64,000 bases of DNA from JAVKBW01 sp040222995. Lineage in GTDB: Bacteria; Pseudomonadota; Alphaproteobacteria; UBA8366; Aestuariispiraceae. The stretch covers positions 124,001 through 188,000 of the forward strand of contig JAVKBW010000053.1 in NCBI GenBank assembly GCA_040222995.1. The letters are read 5' to 3'. The notes beneath the pieces are model-generated. The model saw nothing but the letters and a program-made list of their open reading frames with translations. It did no database searches and was not told the origin of the DNA. The position numbers were made by a program, and so were the translations under genes. Below, piece after piece: positions 26,762 to 35,594 of the stretch (position 1 is the stretch's first letter; each line of letters opens with the position of its first letter).

Positions 26762-27652
26762 ATGACCAAACCCGTCCATCCGCTGACCGGCTGGCTGGCC
26801 GCCTTCGGCGTCGTCCTGATCTGGTCGGGCTGGGTCGTGGTGTCTCGGCTGGGCGTGGTGCAGACGCTGACCATCTACGACATGGCGGCTTTGCGCTATA
26901 CGGTCGCCAGCATCGCGGTTGCGCCCATCGTCTGGCGGTTCTGGCCCCGGCACCTGCGGTGGTGGCAGATACTGGTGATCGTCTGCGGGCAGGGCGCGCC
27001 CTATCTGATGTTCGCCTTCGGGGGCATGCAGTTCGCCCCGGCGGCGCATGCCGGTACCATCATGAACGGCACCCTGCCGGTCTTCGTCACGCTTGCCGGC
27101 TGGGTCTGGCTGAAGGACAGGCCGGGCCCGTGGCGAACCGCCGGCATTACCGTCATCCTTGTCGGTTGCGGGCTGATCGGCTGGGACCGGGACTCCGTCG
27201 GCGTCGCCCCTGACGCCTGGATCGGCCATCTGATGTTCATGGTCGCGTCGTTCATGCTTGCGATCAACCTGATCGGCACCAAGGCGTGGCAACTGACCCC
27301 GATGCAGGCGCTGGCTTTCATTCCGGTGGTTAATCTGGCGCTGTACGGGCCGATCTATCTGGCGTTCCTGCCGAAAGCGATCGATCGCGCGCCGTGGCCG
27401 GAAATTGCCCTGCAGGGCCTGTATCAGGGCCTCGGACCCAGCGTGCTGGCGGTGCTGCTGATAACGAAGGCTATACAGTCGATCGGACCGTCATCCGCCG
27501 CCGCGACAATGGCCTTCGTGCCGGGCCTCGCCGCGCTGATCGCCATTCCGGTTCTCGGCGAATGGCCCAGCCTCCACGCCTGGGCCGGGCTTTTGCTGAC
27601 AACCGGCGGGATCGGCCTCGCCGCGGGTTGGCGGCCGTTCAGCCGGCGGTGA
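26762..27652 (+). CDS. EamA/DMT-family transporter
   Basis: The 296-residue inner-membrane protein has about ten transmembrane helices in two EamA repeats (first about residues 12-140, second about 155-290). It contains HAGTIMNGTLPVFVTLAGWVWL and GPSSAAATMAFVPGLAALIAIPVLGEWPS. It is probably an exporter of amino acids or other metabolites; the substrate is unknown. It is one of three EamA genes in the window and is clearly diverged from the other two. Confidence 0.9.
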   Translation: MTKPVHPLTGWLAAFGVVLIWSGWVVVSRLGVVQTLTIYDMAALRYTVASIAVAPIVWRFWPRHLRWWQILVIVCGQGAPYLMFAFGGMQFAPAAHAGTIMNGTLPVFVTLAGWVWLKDRPGPWRTAGITVILVGCGLIGWDRDSVGVAPDAWIGHLMFMVASFMLAINLIGTKAWQLTPMQALAFIPVVNLALYGPIYLAFLPKAIDRAPWPEIALQGLYQGLGPSVLAVLLITKAIQSIGPSSAAATMAFVPGLAALIAIPVLGEWPSLHAWAGLLLTTGGIGLAAGWRPFSRR

Positions 27653-27659
27653 CGGCCGA

Positions 27660-28382
27660 TCAGGACGCCAGTTCCTTTTTGTGCGCCTCGACGAACTCGG
27701 CCATGCTGTTGAAGACGACATTGTAGGTCGGCATGTCGCCCGGATTCATCGTCGCGCCGAAGCCCTCCTTGTCGTGCCGGCGGTAGATCCAGCAATTCGC
27801 CAGACCGAAAGAATTGGCCGGGGCGTGGTCGTGAAACATGCTTTCCGCGGTGTGCAGGATATCGTCGCTGCCGATGCCGATCCGGCTGAGATTTTCGAGC
27901 ATGTAGTCGAAATTCCGCCGCGCCGGTTTATACGACCCGATATCCTCCGCCGTGAAGGTCACGTGAAACGGATGGCCGAGCTTTGCGGCGCTATGGGCGA
28001 AACTCGCGTTATCGACATTGGATAAAACGACCAGCGTGTAGTGATCTTTCAGATAGGCGAGCGCGTCGGCGCTGTTGGGAAAAGCCGGCCAGTTCTGCAC
28101 CGACCGTCCGTAAGTCAGGCAGTCTTCCCAGGTCGCGGGCAGGTTCCATTCCTCGCCCAGCCGTTTGTAAACCACGGCCAGAACCTTCGAATAGACCATC
28201 GCCGGGCTGTAGCGCTGGGTCGTCGATTCATGGAAGGCATGAGCCTCGAGAATCTGATCCCGCGTCAAACTGTCACCGAGCTGGTCGGTCAGTGGTTTCA
28301 GACCGGCGATCATGCCGCTTTCCCAGTCGATCAGGGTGCCGTAAACGTCGAAGGTGAGGGCTTTGTAGTCGGTAAGTCGCAT
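27660..28382 (-). CDS. HAD superfamily hydrolase, 2-haloacid dehalogenase (type II) like
   Basis: The 240-residue protein has HAD motif I DVYGTLIDW (nucleophile Asp about residue 12), motif II VVLSNVDN (about 121), the conserved Lys in SYKPARRNFDYML and the motif IV region ESMFHDHAPANSFGL. This layout matches type II haloacid dehalogenases and related phosphatases. The expected motif IV Asp pair is reduced (HDHAPA), as in that subgroup. Its true substrate is uncertain. Start is the ATG at 28382. Divergent from the PhyH gene. Confidence 0.88.
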   Translation of the reverse strand: MRLTDYKALTFDVYGTLIDWESGMIAGLKPLTDQLGDSLTRDQILEAHAFHESTTQRYSPAMVYSKVLAVVYKRLGEEWNLPATWEDCLTYGRSVQNWPAFPNSADALAYLKDHYTLVVLSNVDNASFAHSAAKLGHPFHVTFTAEDIGSYKPARRNFDYMLENLSRIGIGSDDILHTAESMFHDHAPANSFGLANCWIYRRHDKEGFGATMNPGDMPTYNVVFNSMAEFVEAHKKELAS

Positions 28383-28540
28383 GGCTGAATTCCCGGTTTT
28401 GCTGTATCGGCCGAACCCTACTGCCTTGACCGGACCCGAAGCAACGGTGATATGCGCGAAACGCCCTGCCGGGATTGACGGAAAGCATGCCGGTGCGCAT
28501 CGTTGCAGTATGCGGAAATAACGGGAAAGAGAGGGCGGCA

Positions 28541-29359
28541 ATGGGTCTCGAACATGTCGATGGGGCTGTTGCAACGGCCGAACAGGTCTGCGCCATACTT
28601 GAGCGCGACGGCGCGGTGGTGGTGGAAAACGCGGCGCCGAAAGATGCCCTGACCGCGCTGAACGCCGATTTCGACCGGTTTGCCGACAGTCTCGGCACCG
28701 GTCTGCGGAATCCGACGAGCGACCGGTATGTCGACTTCTACGGCTCCCTGACTGTCCGGTTCGACGGACTGGCCGCTAAATCTTCGGCGTTTCTCGACAT
28801 CATGCAGGTGCCACTGCTGCAGAATGTAGCCGATATTCTCATCAAGCCAAATTGCGAGGATTATCTGCTCAATACAGCACAGCTTATTGAAATTCATCCC
28901 GGCGAAAAGATGCAGGCCATTCACCGCGACGATGACGCCTGGGGGTTCTTTCCGGCGCCAAGACCGCTTCTGCAGGTCGAGGCGATGTATGCGTTGTCCG
29001 ATTTCACGAAAGAGAACGGCGCGACCCGGGTCGTGCCCGGCAGCCATTTGTGGGATCCCGACCAGGAACCGGAACCGTCGGAGATTCTGCAGGCGGAAAT
29101 GCCGGCGGGGTCGGCTTTGTTCTATCTCGGTTCGACCCTGCATGGCGGCGGAGCGAATGTCACAGAAAACACGCGGCGGCGCGGCATGTTCCTGGGCTAT
29201 GTCGTGGGCTGGTTGCGAACCGAGGAGAACATGTTCCTGACCGTGCCGATGGACGCCGTTAAAACCATGCCGGTCAGGGTGCAGGAACTGCTGGGTTACA
29301 AGGCGCATTCCGGCATCGGCGTCGTCGATGTCGGCAGTCCGATGGCGTTGCTGCAATAG
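28541..29359 (+). CDS. phytanoyl-CoA dioxygenase (PhyH) family protein
   Basis: The 272-residue non-haem iron, 2-oxoglutarate enzyme has the metal site HRDDDAWGF (HxD, about residue 129), distal His in STLHGGGANVTENTRRR (about 205) and the 2OG-binding Arg nearby. ATG at 28541 was preferred over one at 28475 because GAGAGGG lies just upstream of it. It probably hydroxylates a small molecule; the substrate is unknown. Divergent from the HAD gene across 158 bp. Confidence 0.88.
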   Translation: MGLEHVDGAVATAEQVCAILERDGAVVVENAAPKDALTALNADFDRFADSLGTGLRNPTSDRYVDFYGSLTVRFDGLAAKSSAFLDIMQVPLLQNVADILIKPNCEDYLLNTAQLIEIHPGEKMQAIHRDDDAWGFFPAPRPLLQVEAMYALSDFTKENGATRVVPGSHLWDPDQEPEPSEILQAEMPAGSALFYLGSTLHGGGANVTENTRRRGMFLGYVVGWLRTEENMFLTVPMDAVKTMPVRVQELLGYKAHSGIGVVDVGSPMALLQ

Positions 29360-29375
29360 GCCCGAAACTCCCGGA

Positions 29376-29573
29376 TCAGATATTCGTCAGGACCGTCATC
29401 GCCGTCGCGGGAACCAGCCCGACCTTCACGCTGATCGTGAAATCGCCACCCCACAGATGCGTCAGGCCGTCGCGGCGGCCGGGTTGCGGCAGGGTCGATG
29501 ACAGGAACCGGATCACGAAGGCGGATACGGAAAACCCGATCAGGAAAAGCAGAAATTCGACAGGCCAGATCAT
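29376..29573 (-). CDS. small membrane protein
   Basis: The 65-residue protein has one N-terminal membrane span (FLLFLIGFSVSAFVIRFL, residues 8-25) and a 40-residue Gly-rich tail. It lies 5 bp downstream of the VPLPA-CTERM protein gene on the same strand, so the two may be cotranscribed. No family is recognised. It could be a spurious frame, but the hydrophobic start and tight spacing favour a gene. Confidence 0.5.
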   Translation of the reverse strand: MIWPVEFLLFLIGFSVSAFVIRFLSSTLPQPGRRDGLTHLWGGDFTISVKVGLVPATAMTVLTNI

Positions 29574-29578
29574 GGTCT

Positions 29579-30499
29579 TCAGTCCTGTTGCTGCCCGATC
29601 AAGCCAGTTGCCAACCTGCGTTGACCGGCAAATGCAATCAAACCGGCAAGGGCGGCGAAGAAGACAAGACCGCTTGCCGGCAGCGGAACGATGGTTGCAT
29701 TCCCGCGCGCCTCAACAGCCACGGACAGTGTTTTTATCTGTCCCGCTGCGAGACTGAAGTTGATGAAGGTCGTGCCGCTGAGGATTGGCGGATTGGAAAC
29801 CAGGCCGTCACCGTTCTGCGGGTTTGGCGGGATCGGCGGATCGGCCGCACCGTTAACCACATCGTCCGCGCCGGTTGTCGAAAAGGTTGCTGTTGAAAAG
29901 GCCGTGCCTTTCGGATCGGCATTCGCCGCCGTTTCAAGGAAATGATGCACCGTCCAGATTGCCGTCAGATCGGCAAGCCCGGTATTCTGAAAGGTGATCG
30001 ACAGATCCCAGCGTACCTTGGAATTCGCAAAGGCAGGGTCGCCGGTATCGAAAGCGCTGCCGTTGACATCGGCTGTCAGTTTGAAACTTGTTCCGTCATT
30101 GACTGCGGTGCCGGACCCAAACCCTTCCGCTTCGTCGGTTACGGCGGCAACGTCACCGAAATCGAAACTGCCGTCCGTCGGTTGCAACAAGGTTCCTGCC
30201 AATCCTGCTTCGGCTGACAGGATCGTTGTGAACGGTGTTGCCGTGACGGTCTTGGAGAATGACGCTTCATCCAGATCGACAAGTACACCATTATCGAAGC
30301 TGGCCTGTGCGCTGGCGCTGTACGAAATGCTGGACCCCAGATAAGCAAGGTCGTCGCTGAGATTGCCGTCGGAGTCTGTCGAAACGGAAATAAAGGCGGT
30401 TGAATTTGCGCTGTATGTTGAAGCCGCGATACCTTGTCTGCTGTCAATAAAGCCAACAAAAACAACAACCAGCGCGATCACACCTGCTAAGCGGTACAT
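29579..30499 (-). CDS. exported protein with VPLPA-CTERM sorting signal
   Basis: The 306-residue protein has an N-terminal signal peptide (RLAGVIALVVVFVGFIDSRQGIAA). The body is Ser/Thr/Asp/Gly-rich and beta-like, and the C-terminal tripartite signal consists of VPLPASG, a hydrophobic helix (LVFFAALAGLIAFA) and a basic end GQRRLA. This is the VPLPA variant of PEP-CTERM signals, recognised by exosortase in exopolysaccharide-producing bacteria. The protein is predicted to be surface-processed. No exosortase gene is in the window. It carries no known enzymatic domain. Confidence 0.82.
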   Translation of the reverse strand: MYRLAGVIALVVVFVGFIDSRQGIAASTYSANSTAFISVSTDSDGNLSDDLAYLGSSISYSASAQASFDNGVLVDLDEASFSKTVTATPFTTILSAEAGLAGTLLQPTDGSFDFGDVAAVTDEAEGFGSGTAVNDGTSFKLTADVNGSAFDTGDPAFANSKVRWDLSITFQNTGLADLTAIWTVHHFLETAANADPKGTAFSTATFSTTGADDVVNGAADPPIPPNPQNGDGLVSNPPILSGTTFINFSLAAGQIKTLSVAVEARGNATIVPLPASGLVFFAALAGLIAFAGQRRLATGLIGQQQD

Positions 30500-30583
30500 G
30501 ACGCGATCCTATATCCACAGAGTCCCCGTGGATATTTTAGCACAGCCAGGGCGACAGGCCTAATCGCGCCGGTCCCCGCGCCG

Positions 30584-31087
30584 TCAGTGTCCAAGATCAG
30601 AGAAGAGTTCAGGCAGGGCCGGGTTGTAATACGTATAGACGAAGATGAATTGCAGATCTCCCGTCGCACCGCCCATCGGCAGAAACAGCGAGATATCTTC
30701 CACCCATACGTCATTGGCTTTCCGGAAGATGCCGGAAACACCCAGCGGCGCTTCGGTGGCGATGGTGTGACGATAGTGCTGCAGCACGATTTCGACGGAC
30801 GGACCGACAAACCCTTCCGAGACCGGGTATCCGGTCGGGTCCCAGCCCCGCACATCGACCTCGTTCGTGCCGACCAGCCGGTACCGCAATTCGACCGGGG
30901 GATCGACTTTCTCGACAATCTGCATGCCCGGCAGGGCCTTGCGAACCCGCGACGGATCGAATTCCGATTTCGCCGGATACGGGCGGTCCTGCCGCAACTC
31001 GTTCCAGTAGGCGAAGACGGATTTGCCTTCGTCATTCAGAAACCGATCGATGACATCGCCGTAGAAGTAGTTGATTGTACTTCGCAT
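30584..31087 (-). CDS. PAS-domain protein (PAS_5/DUF1488-adjacent type)
   Basis: The protein is about 167 residues and is made of one PAS-like fold (YWNELRQDRPYPAKSEFDPSRVRKALPGMQIVEKV, then YRLVGTNEVDVRGWDPTGYP), the layout of the alphaproteobacterial PAS_5 family. It has no output domain, so it may sense a ligand and act through a partner. The ATG at 31087 avoids a Cys-rich upstream extension (to 31105). Neither start has a clear ribosome site. Confidence 0.8.
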   Translation of the reverse strand: MRSTINYFYGDVIDRFLNDEGKSVFAYWNELRQDRPYPAKSEFDPSRVRKALPGMQIVEKVDPPVELRYRLVGTNEVDVRGWDPTGYPVSEGFVGPSVEIVLQHYRHTIATEAPLGVSGIFRKANDVWVEDISLFLPMGGATGDLQFIFVYTYYNPALPELFSDLGH

Positions 31088-31180
31088 GCGACAGCAACAT
31101 AACATGGAGAACCGGTAATGTTGAAATCAGCAACCGGTACCGCTGTACGAATTCTGTTTTATCGAACGGGGTCGGGACGG

Positions 31181-32608
31181 TCAGGAATCCGACATGATCC
31201 GGGCGATCCGCAGCAGATTGGTCTTGCCGGGCGTGCCGAAGGGAACGCCGGCGGAAATCACCACCCTGTCATCCGGCTGCGCGAAACCGTCGATCCGGGC
31301 CTGGTGGGTGGCGATATCGACCATGTCGTCAAGATTGTAGGCATCCGGCGTGCGTGCCGAATGGACGCCCCAGACAATGGACAGGCGTCGGGCGGTTTCA
31401 AGCCTTGGGGTGAGGCTGATGATCGGATATTCCGGCCGTTCACGGGCGATCCGATACGCGGTGGAGCCCGACGTCGTATAGGTGATGATGGCGGCCGGCG
31501 AAATCGCCTGCGCCACGGTCGCCACCGCCGCGCTGATGGCGTCGGGGGTTGAATCGCCCGCCGGAAAACCCTGCGATTCCAGGTTCGTGGCGTATTGCGG
31601 GTCGTCCTGAACGCGCTCGATGATGCGGTTCATGATGGTCACCGCTTCCATCGGATACTTGCCCGCCGCGGTTTCGCCCGACAGCATCACCGCATCCGCG
31701 CCTTCGTAGACCGCGTTGGCGACGTCGGACGCTTCCGCCCGCGTCGGCACCGGCCGTTCGATCATCGAATCCAGCATCTGCGTCGCGACGACAACCGGTT
31801 TGCCGTACAGCCGGCAGACCTGGATGATGCGGCGCTGGATCACCGGCACGTCTTCCGCCGGCATCTCGACGCCCAGATCGCCGCGCGCCACCATGATCGC
31901 GTCCGACAGGTCGACGATTTCTTCCAGCTTGTCGATGGCCTTCGGCTTTTCCAGCTTGGCCAGAATGCCGGCCTTGTCGCCGATCAGCTCGCGCGCCTCG
32001 CGGATGTCCTCCGGGCGCTGCACGAAGGACAGCGCGACCCAGTCGGCGCCGAGCTGAAGACCGAAGGCGAGATCCTTGCGGTCCTTTTCTGTCAGCGGCG
32101 ACAGCGGCAGAACCACGCCCGGCACATTGACGCCCTTGCGTTCGGAAAGCCTGCCGCCGACTTCGACAATCGTGTCGGCGTGTTCCGGCCCGCAGCCGGT
32201 GACGCGCAGCCGCAGGTTACCGTCATCCAGCAGCAGGTCCGTGCCCGGTTCCAGGGCCTGGAAAATTTCAGGGTGAGGCAGGGTGACGCGACTCTCGTTG
32301 CCCGGTTCGTCTTTCATGTCGAGGCGGAATTTCGCGCCTTTGGCCAGTTGAACCGGCCCGTCCTCGAAAACGCCGACGCGCAGTTTCGGTCCCTGCAGAT
32401 CCATCATCACGGCGATCGGCCGTCCCATCCGGTTTTCAAGATCGCGGATCGTGTCGTAGTTGCGGCGATGGTCTTCGTGACTGCCATGGGAGAAGTTCAG
32501 CCGGAAAACATCGACGCCGGTGGTGAACAGGTTTTCTATCGCTTCCGGGGAAGATGTCGACGGCCCAAGCGTGGCGACGATCTTGGTGCGGTGCTTGCGT
32601 TTCATCAT
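31181..32608 (-). CDS. pyk: pyruvate kinase
   Basis: The 475-residue enzyme has the standard order: the start RTKIVATLGPSTSSPE, the A/B barrel and the active-site segment GILAKLEKPKAIDKLEEIVD (Lys about residue 220). The MVARGDLGVEMPAEDVP metal/phosphate site and KPVVVATQMLDSMIERPVPTRAE follow, then a C-terminal allosteric domain. It converts phosphoenolpyruvate and ADP to pyruvate and ATP in lower glycolysis. Length is typical. It is followed by the PAS-domain gene on the same strand 76 bp away. Confidence 0.96.
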   Translation of the reverse strand: MMKRKHRTKIVATLGPSTSSPEAIENLFTTGVDVFRLNFSHGSHEDHRRNYDTIRDLENRMGRPIAVMMDLQGPKLRVGVFEDGPVQLAKGAKFRLDMKDEPGNESRVTLPHPEIFQALEPGTDLLLDDGNLRLRVTGCGPEHADTIVEVGGRLSERKGVNVPGVVLPLSPLTEKDRKDLAFGLQLGADWVALSFVQRPEDIREARELIGDKAGILAKLEKPKAIDKLEEIVDLSDAIMVARGDLGVEMPAEDVPVIQRRIIQVCRLYGKPVVVATQMLDSMIERPVPTRAEASDVANAVYEGADAVMLSGETAAGKYPMEAVTIMNRIIERVQDDPQYATNLESQGFPAGDSTPDAISAAVATVAQAISPAAIITYTTSGSTAYRIARERPEYPIISLTPRLETARRLSIVWGVHSARTPDAYNLDDMVDIATHQARIDGFAQPDDRVVISAGVPFGTPGKTNLLRIARIMSDS

Positions 32609-32682
32609 GGCGCGGTTCTTTCCCCTTGGCGCTCAGGCAATCTGCCTATCTTAGCCGGCTTTCGTTGCCGGCCCATGACGGA

Positions 32683-33279
32683 TCATGACCAGCGGCTGAG
32701 TTGTCCCGTATCGATATTGAACAGGTCGAGGACGCGGCCGACCGAATGTTCGACCAGATCGTCGATGCTTTCAGGCGCAGCGTAGAAGGCCGGAACCGGC
32801 GGCGCAATGATTCCCCCCATCTCCGACACGGTCAGCATGTTGCGAAGATGCACGTTTGTCAGCGGCGTTTCGCGCACCATCAGCACCAACCGGCGGCGCT
32901 CTTTCAGCACCACATCGGCAGACCGGGTCAGCAGGCTTGTCGTCACCCCGGTGGCGATTTCCGCCAGGCTACGCATCGAACACGGCGCGATGATCATGCC
33001 CGCGGTTTCGAACGAACCGCTGGAACACGCCGCGCCGACATCGCCGACGGCATGAGTGACCGTCGCCAGCGCCTTGACGTCTTTCGGCTTCAGATCCGAT
33101 TCGTAGGCGAGGGTCATTTCGCCGGCTTTGGAGATGATGAGATGGGTTTCGACGCCTGCGTCACGAAGCCGTTCAAGCAGCCGGATTCCGTAAACAACGC
33201 CGGAAGCGCCCGTAATACCTACAATCACGCGGCGCGGCGCGGATTCGGGCGGTTCGGGACCTGATAACGAATCAGTCAT
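32683..33279 (-). CDS. ubiX: UbiX family flavin prenyltransferase
   Basis: The 198-residue protein has the UbiX/Pad1 Rossmann-like fold: VIVGITGASGVVYGIRLLERL (FMN/DMAP site, about residues 18-38), SSGSFETAGMIIAPCSMRSLAEIATG, and MVRETPLTNVHLRNML with the essential Arg/Glu. It makes prenylated FMN for the UbiD decarboxylase of ubiquinone synthesis. ATG at 33279 is preferred to a TTG at 33297. Neither ribosome site is strong. No ubiD gene is in the window. Confidence 0.94.
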   Translation of the reverse strand: MTDSLSGPEPPESAPRRVIVGITGASGVVYGIRLLERLRDAGVETHLIISKAGEMTLAYESDLKPKDVKALATVTHAVGDVGAACSSGSFETAGMIIAPCSMRSLAEIATGVTTSLLTRSADVVLKERRRLVLMVRETPLTNVHLRNMLTVSEMGGIIAPPVPAFYAAPESIDDLVEHSVGRVLDLFNIDTGQLSRWS

Positions 33280-33468
33280 CTGCTGTTTTTTCTGCAATCA
33301 TCGCTTCACTTCTGCCATGGATGCGTTACCATAGCTATCCCGCGTGTGAAAGAGCCGCGCGGGACCGGGTCGACCTAGCGGCCCGGCGCGACAGTCAGGT
33401 CAAGACTGCGTCATGCGCACAGGCCGCCGGTTGGACCCACCGACAAGAAACGGAGCGGAGGTATAACC

Positions 33469-33636
33469 ATGACTGTAGAAACTCGCGTCGAAGCGTTGAA
33501 ATCCAAGCATGTTGAACTTGAACGCAAGCTTGAAGACGAGGAGAACCGCCCAATGCCCGATGAAGAGCTTCTGCACACGATAAAAAGAGAAAAACTGCAG
33601 TTGAAAGACGAAATGATGCGGCTGGGCGCGGCATAG
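33469..33636 (+). CDS. DUF465 (YdcH-like) small coiled-coil protein
   Basis: The 55-residue charged helical protein starts MTVETRVEALKSKHVELERK. Heptad-like spacing runs through LEDEENRPMPDEELLHTIKREKLQLKDE. This matches the small DUF465/YdcH family, common and often duplicated in Alphaproteobacteria. GGAGCGGAGG lies eight bases before the ATG. It is a single gene whose function is unknown. Confidence 0.85.
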   Translation: MTVETRVEALKSKHVELERKLEDEENRPMPDEELLHTIKREKLQLKDEMMRLGAA

Positions 33637-33689
33637 CCCCCAAACGCACGGACACCGAAACAATAATATAACGGACGTCTGGTTGACCG

Positions 33690-34646
33690 TCAGATACCTG
33701 TATCTGCCGGACCGTCCGTCAGATTTTCCATATACTGGGCGACGAAGTCCATGCCGACCCGGGCCTTGAAGGCGTCGGTCAGCCTTTGCGTGACCGGCCC
33801 CGGATTTTCCGGATACAGACCGCCGTTGAAACTGCGTAGCGGGCACAGGCACAGGCTGGTCGACGTGAAAAAACCTTCATCGGCGACCTTCGCGTCGTAA
33901 AGCGAGATCGGCCGCTCCTCGCACGGAATGCCGGTTTCGCGGCACAGGTCGATGGCGACCTTGCGGCTGATGCCCGGCAGCACGGTTTCGGTCGGCGGGG
34001 TGATGACCGTGCCGTCGATGACGACAAACATGTTGCAACCCGCCCCCTCGCTGATATGGCCGTTATGATCCAGCAGTACCGCCCATGACCCAGGCGCGAT
34101 TGCCGATACCTCGCGCTGCGCCAGTTTCATGTTCATGTAGTTATTGGTTTTTGCATTCGGGCTGAGCGCTTCCGGCGGCACACGGCGCACACTGGCGACC
34201 ACCGCAGCGATGCCGCCCTTGAACATCGGTGCGCGGGCTTTCAGGGGCAATGGCATGCATTCGATGACCACCGTCGCGCCTTCGCGCGCCGCCGGCTCGC
34301 CGTCCAGCGACGGCACGCCGCTGGAGATCCGCTGCGAGACCCAGTAATCCTCGTGCGGGCCGAGCAGATGCCGGTTGCGTTCGACCAGTTCGTTTGTGGC
34401 GGCGATCAGGGCCGCCTTGTCGTAGCCCGGGTCAATGCCCGCGTAGCGTAAGGACTTGAACAACCGGTCGATATGGTCTTCCAGCATGAACGGAACGCCG
34501 TTGAAGGTTCTGGCCGTGTCGAATACCGCGTCGCCATAGACGAAACCGGCATCCCGGAAGGACAGCATGCCGTTGCTTTCCGGGAAAAACTCGCCGTTGA
34601 TCCAGACCATCCGTTCGTTTCCGCGCTGTGTGGTGCCATCCGCCAT
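33690..34646 (-). CDS. class IV aminotransferase (BCAT / D-amino-acid transaminase like)
   Basis: The 318-residue PLP enzyme has the fold-type IV layout. The substrate loop is FRDAGFVYGDAVFDTARTFNGVPFMLEDHIDRL, the PLP-Lys region is ALSPNAKTNNYMNMKLAQ (about residue 155), and NGHISEGAGCNMF (about 195) binds the cofactor phosphate. It probably moves amino groups between a branched-chain or D-amino acid and 2-oxo acids. The sequence does not settle which. The real start may be the later ATG near 34610. It lies divergent from the YczE-type gene. Confidence 0.88.
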   Translation of the reverse strand: MADGTTQRGNERMVWINGEFFPESNGMLSFRDAGFVYGDAVFDTARTFNGVPFMLEDHIDRLFKSLRYAGIDPGYDKAALIAATNELVERNRHLLGPHEDYWVSQRISSGVPSLDGEPAAREGATVVIECMPLPLKARAPMFKGGIAAVVASVRRVPPEALSPNAKTNNYMNMKLAQREVSAIAPGSWAVLLDHNGHISEGAGCNMFVVIDGTVITPPTETVLPGISRKVAIDLCRETGIPCEERPISLYDAKVADEGFFTSTSLCLCPLRSFNGGLYPENPGPVTQRLTDAFKARVGMDFVAQYMENLTDGPADTGI

Positions 34647-34913
34647 TGCCGTAACCCCGTATCCTCTGCTGTAAAGACCGTCTTCGTGCGTCGGTATCGA
34701 AACGCCCGGGCGATTGTAGAATGTTCCCGACTTCCGGCAAGCGCGATGTCTTTTTCGATCGGGGAAACATTGTCACCATGACATTGTTTTTCTGTTTCAT
34801 CTCCCGGCAATCCGGCATTGTGCGGTGGTTTCGGCCCTGGAGCCCATGCGCCGCCCTGTTTCCGGGCACGGGCCCGATACCGGATTTTCAACAGTTGCCG
34901 AGGGATTTCGACC

Positions 34914-35594
34914 GTGTTTCCGAAACTGGCGTTTTTATCCGTCAAGGGTATCCCGGCCCTGTTCTGGAGCTCGCACAAGCCGCTAAACTTTCGGCCGCGT
35001 GTGGTGACGATGCTGTTTCTGGTCATTGGTCTGACCATTTTCGGGCTGGGCGAAGCGCTGCTTATTACCGCGCATACCGGCGTCAGCCCCTGGACGGTAC
35101 TGGCCCAGGGCGTCAGCAATGTGACCGACTGGTCGCTCGGGCAATCGACGTTCGTGGTCAGTATCAGCGTGCTGGCCCTGTGGATTCCGCTGAAACGCAT
35201 TCCGGGTATCGGGACAATCCTGAACGCGGTGATCATCGCCGCCATTCTGGAATATGTACTGCCCTATATCCCGACGCCGGAGTCTCTCGGGCTGCAGGTG
35301 CTGCAGGCGCTGGCCGGCATTCTGGTAACCGGTCTTGGCGGGGCGATCTACCTGATCTGCAATCTCGGGCCGGGGCCGCGCGACGGCCTGATGACCGGGT
35401 TGCAGGAAATCACCAACCTGCCGATCGCCTGGGTCAGAAGCGGCATCGAAGTGACGGTGGTGCTGGCCGGTTGGTGGCTGGGCGGGACCGTTGGCCTTGG
35501 TACGATTCTGTTCGCGTTCCTGATCGGCCCGGCCATGTCCGTCTGCCTGTTCGTGCTGATCCGGCTGTTCGGCAACCGTCCGGTCGTTACCTAG
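34914..35594 (+). CDS. YczE/YyaS/YitT-family membrane protein
   Basis: The 226-residue protein has about five membrane segments with the YczE hallmarks GLGEALLITAHTGVSPWTVLAQG and NLGPGPRDGLMTGL. GTG at 34914 is preferred to further upstream starts because GAGGGA lies eight bases before it. Function is unknown; it is possibly a small-ligand transporter or a membrane organiser. The gene converges on the TauD-family gene, and the two stop codons overlap in a CTAG tetranucleotide (35591-35594). Confidence 0.85.
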   Translation: MFPKLAFLSVKGIPALFWSSHKPLNFRPRVVTMLFLVIGLTIFGLGEALLITAHTGVSPWTVLAQGVSNVTDWSLGQSTFVVSISVLALWIPLKRIPGIGTILNAVIIAAILEYVLPYIPTPESLGLQVLQALAGILVTGLGGAIYLICNLGPGPRDGLMTGLQEITNLPIAWVRSGIEVTVVLAGWWLGGTVGLGTILFAFLIGPAMSVCLFVLIRLFGNRPVVT

